A stretch of DNA of 64,000 nucleotides from Ascaris suum. Taxonomy: Eukaryota; Nematoda; Chromadorea; Rhabditida; Ascarididae. Shown one piece after another: positions 18,900 through 30,515 of this stretch (the first letter of the stretch is position 1; each line of letters begins with the position of its first letter). The DNA lies in NCBI GenBank assembly GCA_013433145.1, contig CM024189.1, positions 806,001-870,000 on the forward strand, read 5' to 3'. Below the pieces are notes generated by a model. It ran no database searches. It was not told the DNA's origin and saw nothing but the letters and a program-made list of their open reading frames with translations. A program made the position numbers and the translations under genes.

Positions 18900-20840
18900 G
18901 AGTGGAAAGTCGTGCTGAATTCACGAAATTCAGTTGTTTTTTTTCCTATTCGTTCTATTTTATTGGCACATTGGATCTATGATCCATAATGAGTAGCACA
19001 AAAAAACGAATGAAACATTAGAAAACGCAAAGATATACATTTGATAGAAGTAATTTGGATAAGGTCCAAAAAAAGATATACGATAACGTAACGAAAATAA
19101 TCTAAATGAGCAAAAATGAATATATGCTGCCTGCTGAACTAATTTGCAAAGAACGGTAATTTCCCAACCATATTTTAGAAGTTGAGAGATATTGCTCATG
19201 ATAGGAATACTTCAAAGAAACGTTTCAAAGTATCTGGAGAATATATGAGGTGAAAGGTCAATCTAAATTGGTGCGATCCCAAAGGCAAAAAAAAAAATCG
19301 TACTGTTCGTTATATAAGGCAAAACGACTTTAAAATCGACAAGTTCCCGGAAGACGAAATTAGCTATGAAAATAAGTGTCTAGGAACTCATAAAATATTT
19401 TATATATAGAGTGCCGAGGTTTTGCTTTAAACGTCCAAGCTTAAATGGCCGAAGCATACCAGCCTCGAAACGAGAGGAAGAATTCGTCGTTCCTTTGAGC
19501 ACTTGCTTAGTCAAGCTACGCTGAACTCACTTACTCACTCACGAAGCTTAAATATGTTAGCTGATCATGGGTTATAATTATTTAAGGCTTAATCGAGATG
19601 AGGGAATATGATAATGCGATACATTTCATTGAAAGGCTACATTTCGAGTTTAAAAATATCGAAATATTGAGTTAACTAGAGTGCTCACTTCTCGAACGAT
19701 TTGTAGGTAGTGCCCCAATGAGTACTTTGTTTTGAATAAGTGAAGTAGTCTCGCAAGCAACATTTATAGTTACTATTGAGCACTTTGATAAGGAAAGTTG
19801 TAAATGTATTTCTTTGCACCATAGTGAAAGACTGCCAAGATTCTACATCTACATCCGCTGGGTCGTTCTTAGAGGATTACTTAGAAAGCGCCCTGGTCAG
19901 CAAGTAAATATATACAGAAACAGAAACACTTAATGCGAGTCACAATATTACCAACAAACAAATTAAAAAGGCGGTGGTCATATAACTATGCTTCGACGAG
20001 CTTTTGATTTAACAACGCCGCTTTCGGATTGCGTCCCATTAATAACAGCATCCTGCGATCTTTTGGATGGATGGCCTCAGACGAAAGCGCATAAGTTATT
20101 ATGAATATCTTTAGCGCCAAGCAATGTTAAGAGTCTGCGAAAAAAAGCTCTGCCCAAAAACTTTTAAATGAACAAAAAGGATAAAGCATTACAATCACCA
20201 ACTTATTATCGACGGCTGGTTACTATTTTGGAACAACATCGCTCAAACACTAAAACACCGATTTATAAATATCCGCACTCGCATTACACATATCATACAG
20301 GTTAATTTGATTGGTGCATAATCTTTACAATATTCTTACAATCTCCACTGTTTATGGATATAATGGTTGCTCCTTTCCAAAGTTGCAAGACCTCTCCTGT
20401 GTGCAAGCTACTCAACTTCCTCTCAGGAAGTATGTTATCGGCGGGAGGTTTATATTGACTGCTTATAATCGCGTTTCACGCTTTATTAGATAAAGGTTTT
20501 GGGAACTCACATAAATCAGCAAACGTCACGTATTTGTCGCATCATATTATAGTCTTTGTTCCTAGCGCATTTTTGTTCATTTTTCTGCCATAATTTCCGA
20601 CCATATTCTCATTGTCGATTTCCACAAGACATTGTTAACATACTTTAAACACTTGCTGATCATATCCACTGAGAAACGAAGTATGAAGGGATAACGTAGT
20701 AAACCGATGCAAATAATTCACAAAAAAAGAGCCCAAAATATCGCATTTTCAGACAATAGGTTTCCAGCAGTCGATATTGCACTATGATTGCTGTCCCAAA
20801 TCTCCTATTCTTTCTTTCGGGTAAAATATGTGGTCTTTAG
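18900..20840. other. Intergenic stretch, nothing recognised
   Basis: AT-rich sequence without convincing exons. ORFs at 18960-19199 (minus) and 20311-20493 (plus) have no splice context or coding character. Confidence 0.4.
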
Positions 20841-20841
20841 G

Positions 20842-23800
20842 ATGTCTTCAGATAAGCTTGCTCTTCAGATTCGTACGGTATTACGACAGGACCGAACACT
20901 AAGGAAACTCAGAAATAAACTGAGTGAAACTGAGCGGAAGTTGGATCTGCTCGCCGCGGAATATTTTGCGCAGAGGTGATTTTTTTTTCCACAATAATAA
21001 CCTACTCGGTTTGAGTAGCGTGTTTTTTAGTAGGTGTCTAGCAAGCACTAGCCGATATATGCCAGTGCTCGTCATATTCGCAGTCTTTTTATTGCGATTG
21101 TAAAGTCGAACGAATTAACGTCAGCACTAAAGACGAAAAGAAAGATGGCTGTAACTGTGTCAATCTCGAGAAAAATTACTGCGATTCGAATTGTTGGCAT
21201 CGGTCGTAGCAATCGCACTATCATCCAAACTTTACATTACTTTATGGTCGTTTCCAATTTAATACCTGATAGTTGACGTTTTTTTTTTGTAATTTTCCAA
21301 GTTCTTAAACTATGCTGCAACCTACGAGAACATCTACGTGAAAATCCAAAAAAAAAAATCCTGGAGTGACCTCTGCTGTGGATTTCCACTGTGAGACATC
21401 ATGAAAAACCGTGAAACGTTGACTACGAGGTATTTGTAAGTTTTTTTTTATTATTAGCTTAATGATTTTCTCATAACAAATAGCGATGTTATATGTGAGG
21501 CAATTGTTCACGATTAGAAGCAAACAGTAGTGCACAACTTTCTTACAAGTTGCAATATATAATAATGCTAATTTGCGTATTCCCACAATAGTGCGTTGAG
21601 TTAATCTGATGCAATTACAAAGAAAATACGTATCAATTTGTGGCATTGTTTACGCAAAACGACGTGGTAATCTTAACATTCATTCGGCTATAGGGCATTT
21701 CTACCCAATGAAAACTCCGAGTGCGACTCCGGATGTAATACCGAGCGCAGCGCCTCTCCTAATAGTTCGACGTCAAGAGGAGCCATCAATAGGTTCGTCG
21801 TTTTTTCCTTTTCTTTATCATCAGTGGTCGCGGCGTCGTGTTCGAGGACATGACCCCAAAGCTTCATGATCGATACGTATCACAATCATGTGCATGCAAC
21901 CGAAGACGGTAGTGTTGCTTTCGTGACGGGCTTATCGACAGACACATATGACAGAGTACTGCAGTGTTCGCACAGAGCACTCTCAAATACAGAAATCAAA
22001 TGAAAGCGATGGCATTTCGTTGGATTGAGAAACTCCTAACAACGATGAATGAAAGTGGCGAAATGAAAACACCCATGTTGCAAGTTGAAAGCAATAAGAA
22101 GTTGAAAACCAAAAAAAAGCATTTCTGAAACGCCCGTTCCACATATAGTTGGCCTTGAAATACTTCAAGAGCCGACAACGATTATTTTATACGATCAGGT
22201 GACCGAACAGTCGTTTCAGTAACTTTTGTGAGAAGGATTTGAAACACATGACACGGTAAGCTATGAACCAATTCATCAGCTGAACATATTTGAAATTTGA
22301 GTTGCTCAACAGCGCAACATGCAATGACGATCGTAGAAATAACACGGAATCGAGTTTATTATTACGGTAGTCTACTCTAAGAGGAGTGCTGTTGTCGTAG
22401 TGCTAATTCTATTTGGAATCTATTTCTGTGCAGTACGCATAACTTTCTAACTTAGTCATATGATAAAGTTACAACACGCGAATAAGATCAGACTCTCACG
22501 GTGGCCATTGAAATACGGTGTTTCCCATGGGGCGTTATTTGCTTTGCTCGTGAACGTTACACTAGGCTAGTTCGATATTTGAGGTTAACTTCTTTCCTTT
22601 GAGAGCAGTTGTAGCAAATACGTGACTGTTATGGGCAGAGTCTAGGTCATTCAAAACTTCAATGTTAGTGTTCTCCAATTTGTATAAGTAAGACCATGAG
22701 ACTAGCCGAAAGCTTCATACAGCGTGTGTGTTACGTGAAAAAGCACAGAACTTTGAAAGTACACCAAAAGGTTCATTCATGAGGAGCTCACACAGTACCT
22801 AGGAAAAACACACATTTCCGAGATGAAGCCTGTTTCCGTAGCCCGATTAAGAACCGACCTGCAAGGTGTAACTAAGCTAGAAAGTCATGGATACGGCGTA
22901 CCAGAAAAAACGGATGTATTTTCAAACGAAATCAACACTTCGACGATAATAGCGCTCCTAATTTTACGGGAATCCACTAAAATTTAAACTTGGATGCATC
23001 TTAACCCTGTGGCAATCACCGTAGAAGTCGCCAAAAAGAGTAGTATTCGTTTATGCGAAGTCCCGATTCGAACCCTCGACGGAAGCCGATGGCTACTTCA
23101 AACTTTTTGGAGTTCGCTGGCCAAATATGGTTGAGAAGTGCACAGGTGCCACTTTCGACACCTCGTGCAACGGCACATTGCGGTAACGCAAAGACGCATT
23201 TTCAAGCATAGTTATGAGCGACCTTACGCAGACTAACATTTGCAGTCGAGCGGAGGAAGCAAAAAGATGCCAAACCCCTCCTCCTCCACATATTTTTTGA
23301 ATAGTGAAGGTGGGATGGATGGATGACGGAAATCTAGCAAAAAATTACGTAGAATCACCTAAAATTTAGTGAAAAATTGGGTACATGGGTCTATATGGAA
23401 GTGAGGGACTTACCCATATAACCGTCACATATCACATGAAACATTTTCTGAAAAATTGACTACCATTCCACTGGCGCAAACCTCACTGAATCTGCGCCCC
23501 ATCCACTCATCTTTCAGATGCTTCATCTACACCTTGCTGCGTGCTTCAATCACTTAATAACTTCTCCTCCTAAATGAAGTACGGTCTCATCTGCTTGTCC
23601 CTTATGTGCTCATCAGGTGTGCGGTCAGCTTTACAGTCGGTGATACTCATCAGGTGTAAAGCTGATGATACTAGACGAACAAATATAGGCACAGGGGATC
23701 ACTCACAACAACTGTGGAATTGCGCATTTACCTGAAATGGAAAAGCTGTGGGCTCAAGAACCGTTCAGGAATGCAATCTTTGCTCGTCAACCCCGATACT

Positions 23801-24182
23801 TGCATCTTTCGTCATTTGTTTATCAAAAACTTTAATTTTTGTTCAGCCATTGAGCGATATGCATATGTAGTTGCAAAGAGGTGGTGATAAACAGATGTCC
23901 TTTTATTTCACACGTTCACGTCTCGCATATCTTTAAAGGAAGTCCCCTTCCGCACTCTCACATCTAATGTGTGCCTCAGCGAACTCTTTGGAACACTTAG
24001 AAGATGACAACGCACAGCTGATATATCCAGCACCACAGCAGTTGCCTTATCCTTCTTGTCAGCTTTCGAGTGCAGCAGACTACAGATGCATAGGGAAAGG
24101 GTCATCGATAAACCGGAACCGCGAACTCAGCGGACCACTGAGAGTGCGAGATTTTCGAATCGGGGTCCTCGCAGGATTCTAA
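20842..24182 (+). CDS. Unidentified three-exon gene, N-terminal coiled coil, Ser-rich middle
   Basis: Exons 20842-20975, 21694-21792 and 23939-24182 join in phase to a 158 aa protein. ATG is one base after a TCTTTAG acceptor, which fits a trans-spliced start. Residues 1-44 are a charged amphipathic helix (LALQIRTVLRQDRTLRKLRN, then LSETERKLDLLAAEYF), a probable coiled coil. Residues 45-77 are polar and Ser/Asn-rich (NTERSASPNSSTSRG), probably disordered. The last exon includes LEHLEDDNAQLIYPAPQQLP and ends RDFRIGVLAGF. The stop codon overlaps an AATAAA, which supports a real 3' end. Donors are AG|GTGATT and AG|GTTCGT; the last acceptor is CTTTAAAG. I do not recognise the family. The coding ORF at 25539 could be a further exon if the real last exon is spliced. 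Confidence 0.45.
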
Positions 24183-24313
24183 TAAACAAGGAATTAAAGT
24201 TCAGAACAGCATTACCTTTTCCGTGCAACCGCTAAGCAGACCTTTATTTCACAATGAGTGAGAAAGAAGCATGGTGTCACACCAGCGATTTTTCCAAAGC
24301 AGTGAAGTGGGAA

Positions 24314-24335
24314 GGGGGGGGGGGGGGGGGGGGGG
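24314..24335 (+). repeat. Poly-G tract (22 G)
   Basis: Uninterrupted guanines about 130 bases after the stop of the three-exon gene. Confidence 0.95.
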
Positions 24336-25277
24336 AGGAGAAGGGATATGGCGAAGTTAGCACTGAAATTTCCGATGTCTGTTTTTGCTTAAAGTGACTC
24401 TACCACTATCTACGCATTATCATAGACAAAAGAAGTTCAACAAGTTTGCTGGAGGAAAAGCACTCAAATTCATCACCTTCATCTCCCTTGCTTTCCTCTA
24501 TTCCTTACTGGATACATCAATAGACTCCGAGTGGACTGCGAGTCCACTGTCAACCGAAGACGCATAGAATTGTCCAGCCCGTGACATTCACATATGGACT
24601 GAGGGTTGAAGGAGCGGTGCAATTGCTGTACATCTGGTTTCCTGCGTTTTCGCATTGCTCGCAGCAGTCTTCACGAAATCGGGAGGCACGGATGCATGCA
24701 AGATGAAAACCGGAGGTTTCAATTTTGAATGCAAAATTCAAAAAATTGGAGAAAACCCTCAGTATTGCACTTTACCTCAGTTCTCATCCCGACAGCGTCC
24801 CACAGGCATGCTGCTGAGCAGACTGCATAAATACGTCACCGTCAATGGATTTTTGTGATATTTATATGAGTGCTTCATGAATCACGTTGGCAAGAAAGTA
24901 CATGCGTCCTTTCTGCCGTCCGGTGGACCGGAAAACATTTCTGTATTCAGTCAGTGCAGAAAACTCAACAAGTGTTCATTTCTCACTTGCGAAAACTCCA
25001 TGTACAGGAACTCTATTTCCTCATTAATTTTGCCAAGAAAAAAAATTTAAGTTATGCAAAACGAATTCTTTTTTTTCAACTTAGCAGCATAAAAATGTGG
25101 CGAAAACCAACTTTCCAAGCAAAATTTGGGTGAAACAAATAAGGCAAAGTACCACAGAAACTGGCATACAATATGCTTTTTTTTGCTTTCCGCCAAACTG
25201 CAAGCAAACGCTCTCCATGAAATAACGCATTTCTTGCAAAAGTGACAGCCTGAATCAATCCACTGGGAAATACTTTC
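24336..25277. other. Intergenic, no convincing gene
   Basis: Short ORFs on both strands. The minus frame at 24741-24550 is Cys-rich (EDCCEQCENAGNQM) and ends in TGA, but no acceptor-donor pair fixes it as an exon. Confidence 0.35.
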
Positions 25278-25466
25278 CTAGCCCTCCGCCCTCTCTAAAT
25301 AGTTTCGAACGCCCTCAGACAGATCCGCTATTTGCATGAATCCGCATCCAAAAGTTTGCTTTTGATTGCGCTCGACGAGTTCAAAAATTTCCACGTCTCG
25401 AGTTCTCACGACTAACTGATAAAGGTGGGGGCCAATGGAAACGAAATCGTATATAAGGTTGATCAC
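25278..25466 (-). CDS. Probable 3'-terminal exon of an unidentified gene
   Basis: After the acceptor CTCCTATTCAG the frame is open for 62 codons to a TAG. The peptide looks genuinely coding (IYDFVSIGPHLYQLVVRTRD, then FGCGFMQIADLSEGVRNYLE). A possible preceding exon is 26007-25938 on the same strand (acceptor GTGTTTAG, donor CAG|GTTGAT), which reads LECIKSELTSESISFTALSV and joins in phase 0. That exon overlaps the plus-strand ORF at 25539-26294, so at most one is right. The family was not recognised. Confidence 0.4.
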   Translation of the reverse strand: MINLIYDFVSIGPHLYQLVVRTRDVEIFELVERNQKQTFGCGFMQIADLSEGVRNYLERAEG

Positions 25467-25538
25467 CTGAATAGGAGATTGTCTTCAAAAAATTTCAACC
25501 ATGCGGCTTCTTGACTGCTATCCTCAAACGTTGGGAGT

Positions 25539-26294
25539 TTGCTATTGTTGTACTGCAGAATTTGCAACAAAAAGGCACAAAAACGATGTGTAGTGTCGAA
25601 TTATAAAACGCCATATCATAAGAATATGCCCATCGTTTCAGGAAAAAAAGCAGCCTATGCGACGCATGAGGAATGTGCATACGGCGAACGAGAAGCAAGA
25701 TTTGCTCCTGCTGAAGGTGCTTGCATTGAAAGGCGTAAAATGGAAGAGCCAAATCGAGCGGCGCTACCCTCGATGAGCATCATGTCGGTGTGCAGCCCAT
25801 CAACGTCGATCGTACTGTATGATAGCGATGAGTGCGGAATACGAATGGGTGATGCAACTAGTGGCCCGCTGTCCTCTCTAACTGACAAGCGCACGATTGA
25901 CTTCGCCTGTTGCAGTGTAACCCTTCAGAAAATCAACCTGCCGAACAACACTCAACGCTGTGAACGAGATGCTCTCAGAAGTAAGCTCACTTTTGATGCA
26001 CTCCAGCCTAAACACAAACAAAGTCCACTTGCTAAACCGCTGTGCCGCAGAGAATGCGTGACGATCGACGTTGAAGTGTGTCGGAGGGGAAGTATGAAAG
26101 CAGTTTGCTGGACTGCTCAACAAAAACTTTCAACGACGCTCAACGCGCAAACGCCTATCTCCCATCGCAGAAGTGTACACCTTCAACGTCTTCAGCTATG
26201 CACTGATGTGCCGTTCGACGATCACATCCACCTGGAGTATAAACGACTGAAGACGAAAAGAATTGTTGAATATAAAATCCCCCATTTACTTTAA
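25539..26294 (+). CDS. 251-codon ORF, unidentified
   Basis: This is the longest uninterrupted frame in the window, improbable by chance in sequence of this composition. It is Cys-, Ser- and Arg-rich, for example SIMSVCSPSTSIVLYDSDEC and CRRECVTIDVEVCRRGSM. It has no recognised domain, signal peptide or membrane segment. The first in-frame ATG need not be the start; an acceptor (GTACTGCAG) ends at about 25557. The opposite strand also carries open segments in three frames, one of which resembles an exon (26007-25938), so strand assignment is uncertain. Confidence 0.35.
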   Translation: MLLLYCRICNKKAQKRCVVSNYKTPYHKNMPIVSGKKAAYATHEECAYGEREARFAPAEGACIERRKMEEPNRAALPSMSIMSVCSPSTSIVLYDSDECGIRMGDATSGPLSSLTDKRTIDFACCSVTLQKINLPNNTQRCERDALRSKLTFDALQPKHKQSPLAKPLCRRECVTIDVEVCRRGSMKAVCWTAQQKLSTTLNAQTPISHRRSVHLQRLQLCTDVPFDDHIHLEYKRLKTKRIVEYKIPHLL

Positions 26295-28990
26295 ATACAT
26301 TAATTCAACTTTGAAGTATACTATCACCTAATCAACCATCCTTATATAAGTATTGCAATATCGCACACTACATCTGCGTTTGTTTAGATATTTTGTGAAA
26401 TCAAGACGGAAACTTCGCGTAAGTACAAACAGGTGAAAACTATGTAGAAATAAATGGAAGACAAAATTAAAGGATTTCACACCATCAGAAAGACACCAGA
26501 ACTCTTTAGTAAAATAAAGTCTGACGAATAATGAGATGAATGCAATTACTAAACAAAATGAGCATGAAAAAAAACAAGTGGGAAAGGCAAGGCGACGGGT
26601 AGATGACGTCATAATTCGCAAGCAGATCGAAATAAGAAATAACTGCTGAAGTACTCTACATGGCAGCATAGATTTACTTCTAAGAAGCTTCTAAGAAGTA
26701 TTTAAATGCATATAAAAATTACATCGCAAAACACTCACCGACATTGCATAAATCATCAACGACCAGAAAAGCGGCACTTTTGGAAAACGTCACTTTTGGC
26801 ATTTCAAATCATGTGCTCCGATCTCAACACTGCTGAGGGGTTAAGATTCCAGCAGATTCTTCAGTGAAACACAATTTCATGCCACCCCCCCCCTCCCCCT
26901 CCCCAAAAAAAAAAAACTGCGTTTGTAACAGAATGCATTCGATAGCGGGATTTGATGACGACTCGAGAACTCCCCAATCTTTGGCTTGATCTGTCAACAA
27001 CACTAACATTGCCCACAATTAATCTTTGCAGTTCGGATGTTGCACGACAGCGAAAAATAAATTGACATGACCACAGCGGCGACGAAAACAGATGTAACAG
27101 CTCTTAGGATGACGAAGTTGTGAAACAAATCGATGCATGCCACATTACTCAAATACATACTTGCTAGAAGAAACATCCTAACAACAGCAAAAGAGGTATC
27201 TCCGCTCCCGTGATGGTGCTATCCCGGAGGATTCTTGGAGCTGATGCATCCAATGCTTTCAGCACATTGAAACCCTAGATGACGAACGTAAGCCTGGAAG
27301 AGAATTTTTGAGGAAGCACAATCAACAACAACGCACTGTTGACTTTTGTAATGTCGGCATGAAGAAGGCCCAAGTACATATATCATGTATTTCACTGACT
27401 CTAGTACAACGAAATCTCAGATGACTGCGCCGGTCTTCGGATAGAGACAACCTCAGCAATGCCTAAACACCGCTCATACAATTCAAGTATCGCAAAACTT
27501 TATGACTGTGCACATATTTGACCGTTTTGTTGCTTTGCCAACGGGGGTTTTGATCGCCAAGCAACAGTTACTATCCATCATTCCGCTCAACAATAATATT
27601 CTGAACGCATGTAGTAGGGGCGGTTCCCTATTCAGAAAACATCGCATACTCAGTGCAATTACTTTGCCACACGGAGTGCATTGATATGTTGAGCAACGTT
27701 GATTGTTGTTTCGTATCGCGCTTATTTTCATTTACTTTGAGTTTACTTCAACGCAACTAAAGTTGAACGCCATAACTTCTTGCATATTCCTTCCTTAGTA
27801 CAGTTCTAATCATTGACTGAAATAATCAATCAAAACCATAATAAAACTATACACAGACTTCAATTAAGATGCCGCAATGCGCTTTCTCTACTGCAGCGTT
27901 GCCGTCAAGAATCCTTTGAATCTCAATATCTCAGAAGATAAAAACAAAAATGAAGAAGCATTTTAAGCTAAGTTTAACATCGATGTCGGAAGCATTCAAA
28001 TAAACAGTACATCTATCTATGAAGGGGATATCTTAAATAGCAAAAACGCAAGAAAGCTTTTGCTTGTTCACTCGATAAAATCCCTATCCACAACTAACTT
28101 CCATAGCGTCTCTGATTGGCTACGTAGATTTTTGATCCTCATAGCGACACGATGATGTGTGTTTATGGATTATCATCGATACGAAAGCGTTGTTTGTATG
28201 TGATTAAATGCCAACACAACGCTAGCTTCCAGATGGATGTATGGCAATCTTTATGAATGCAGTAAGATGTTTGCTGGAAAGAAAAAAATTGTTTTATTCG
28301 CTAATAGCGCTTTGCTCCTCAACAACTTCTGATTAACAGATGCTTTCTTTTCAAAACCAGCACTATCGATCCTAATACTCTTTGTTATATTTATCATGTG
28401 CCGGCCGCATCGATATGCTTTCAGCAAGAATGCACTAACCCGCAGCATCAAATAGCATTGTGGAAATTTCTACTTCCTGAGTCGTGAAAATGATGAATGA
28501 TACAGTCTGATAAGAAAAGATTCGATGTGTTCCTAACGAATTCCCTAACGTTGAGAAAAGAGAGCAACAATTGTAGAGAACAATTGAAAAGAGAATTCCT
28601 AACGAGAGAATAGAATAATAATCGTCGCAAATGCTTAATAGTTTTCTAGCCGATTATAAATTGTACTGTCAGCAACAAAAACGTGACAAATCATTACTCA
28701 ACAAAAACGAAATACGTTCGCCAAATCATCTAGGCGTTTCCCTGTACATTTTATTGAGAGGCTTTAAATGATACTTTGGAGTGAAATTTTTGAGTGATCA
28801 TGATCTCAGTTAAGCGAATTTATTTTCAAGCAGGTTAAAGATAAACATCCATCCTTTTTCGTGACCTATTTTATTCACCTTTCATATATTAAAACAAAGA
28901 TCTCTCCCTTGCAAAGGTAATCCCACGTACCCCTTCCGCATACATGTAAGAAGTTCACTCCAATTTGTTAAAGCTCGTAAGACCTCCTTC
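26295..28990. other. Intergenic, unresolved coding scraps
   Basis: Minus-strand fragments with coding flavour occur at about 27300-27220 (acceptor TTCTCTTCCAG, then AYVRHLGFQCAESIG, stop after about 24 codons) and 27010-26930 (DQAKDWGVLESSSNPAIE). No set of phases links them. A 60-codon plus ORF lies at 27502-27684. A C-rich tract on the plus strand lies at 26884-26904. Confidence 0.35.
28870..28875 (-). terminator. Candidate poly(A) signal of MRPS18C
   Basis: AATAAA on the minus strand, about 155 bases downstream of the MRPS18C stop codon. Confidence 0.45.
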
Positions 28991-29030
28991 GCTGCAAAGT
29001 TTCAAATTCGTCCCATACCGTCGGGAACAC

Positions 29031-30492
29031 TTATGCGAACGAATGTGACCGAATGGGTTTTAACGGATCGAATAACTTCGCATCGCGTAAGTATTTGGGA
29101 TCTTTGACCAATATGGGCATATAACCAGCACGTCGGCTCAGCGCAATTGTTGCGACGAGTTTTTTCTGTTGATGCTCGCATAGACCAGTAACATGCCTTA
29201 AATGAGGTGATTTAGTATCAACTTTACCCTAAGGACTTAAAATTACCTAAATCAAAAAAGGAAAGCAAGTAAGCCAGACGGCATTTCTGAGGTCAGCACA
29301 TCAGAGAAGGGATAGTTCAAATCGTAGGAAGCAGTAATTAGTTGATTCAAAAGGGTTCGCGCAGCCTAGATGAACAGTGTTGCTCTTTTGACCAAAATCA
29401 GTGAAAAACTACGTCTCTTGCTGGCAGCGGCCTAACGTGTGCGCAGTAAAATAATGGAGCAAAGATCGCCTCTTAAAAAGAATATGATGCTGGGGACGAG
29501 TCAAAGAATGAAAGATTCAACCCAAGCATAAATTGGTCTGCAGTTTACCTAGGCCAAAGATAACAGCATCAAATTCCACAAGTCCGAATTAAAAAAAATC
29601 AAGGTAAACGCCACCGGGTGGCTGCAATAAGTGGAGAGCTGCAAAAATTTCGAACGAATCGATGATATCGAAAGTGGTTTACAGGTTGCGTGAATGAACA
29701 GTCCGAAACGCAGGTAAACGAAGTTCTTAACTGGTGAGAAATTGAGTGCGTGCAAATGCTAGCAGTACACCTGTCCGGCAGCCTAACGAACAATGAAGCA
29801 ATTTAGAAAACAGAAAAAAAAATGCATTGCTCAAAAATTATGACAGAATTAAACTTGGTCAATTCAGAAGCAACGACAGACAAGTTTCCAAAGTGTCATA
29901 CTCAACAACCACTTCATACGATCTGAACCACTCAATAATGCAGCTTGATCACACAAGTGAAAAAAACTCGTATGCGCCAATGCAACCGGGCTGTTGCCTA
30001 TGACAGCCGCGAGTATTGGGGAAGTGCTACGTATTTTCACTTGCAAAGATGACAGTGACTACCCATCATTACTATCACTAGCTGATCACTATCCATCACC
30101 AACTCACTATCACTACATTAATCGATCGCCACCACTCTAATCTCTCACTCCACATTTCTGGGCAAATATTTCGATCGAATTTCATTGGCAATATATGGTA
30201 TTCAACTATGATAACAACCAATACAACGTATTTTGTTATTTCACCTGTCATAGACGCGTCCCGAAAAGCTCGAAACGAACTGTTGTAAAAGTCGTGCATT
30301 TTTATAATCGAGTTCGATGTTATGAGCGCATAAAATGCATTTGCGCTTCTCTTTCTCATATGGATTGTTGTTGAGTTCAACTGGCGTATCCGTGCATGCA
30401 GATGCATTAGCCAATGTGCCACCATCGGATGAAAAACAACTGCGAAGGATTTTCGTTGCGATATTTCGATCGGCGACAAGCAGCAACTTCAT
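29031..30492 (-). CDS. MRPS18C: Mitochondrial small ribosomal subunit protein bS18m (MRPS18C)
   Basis: Exon 1 is 30492-30245 and exon 2 is 29196-29031; they join at AG|G to give 137 aa. The N-terminus (about residues 1-38, MKLLLVADRNIATKILRS) is basic and hydroxylated, as for a mitochondrial targeting peptide. The S18 core follows: NNPYEKEKRKCILCAHNIEL, DYKNARLLQQFVSSFSGRVY, then the conserved RHVTGLC and the basic helix QQKKLVATIALSRRAGYMP. Length and motifs fit the C-type mitochondrial S18 family, which sits in the platform of the mitoribosome small subunit. ATG lies ten bases after TTATTATTGTCAG with no upstream exon in sight, so a spliced-leader acceptor is likely. The donor is AG|GTGAAA and the acceptor is CATTTAAG. 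The gene is 4.3 kb downstream of RBM22 on the same strand. Confidence 0.94.
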
Positions 30493-30502
30493 CGCCCTTG
30501 TT

Positions 30503-30515
30503 CTGACAATAATAA
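30503..30515 (-). promoter_or_regulatory. Candidate trans-splice acceptor of MRPS18C
   Basis: On the minus strand TTATTATTGTCAG ends ten bases before the MRPS18C ATG. No upstream exon with an in-frame continuation was found, as expected if the 5' end is supplied by a spliced leader. Confidence 0.5.

Noticed and set aside
23050..23095. GATTCGAACCC motif resembling the T-arm of a tRNA
   Set aside because: The flanking bases do not form a T-stem, and no acceptor or anticodon arms could be built.
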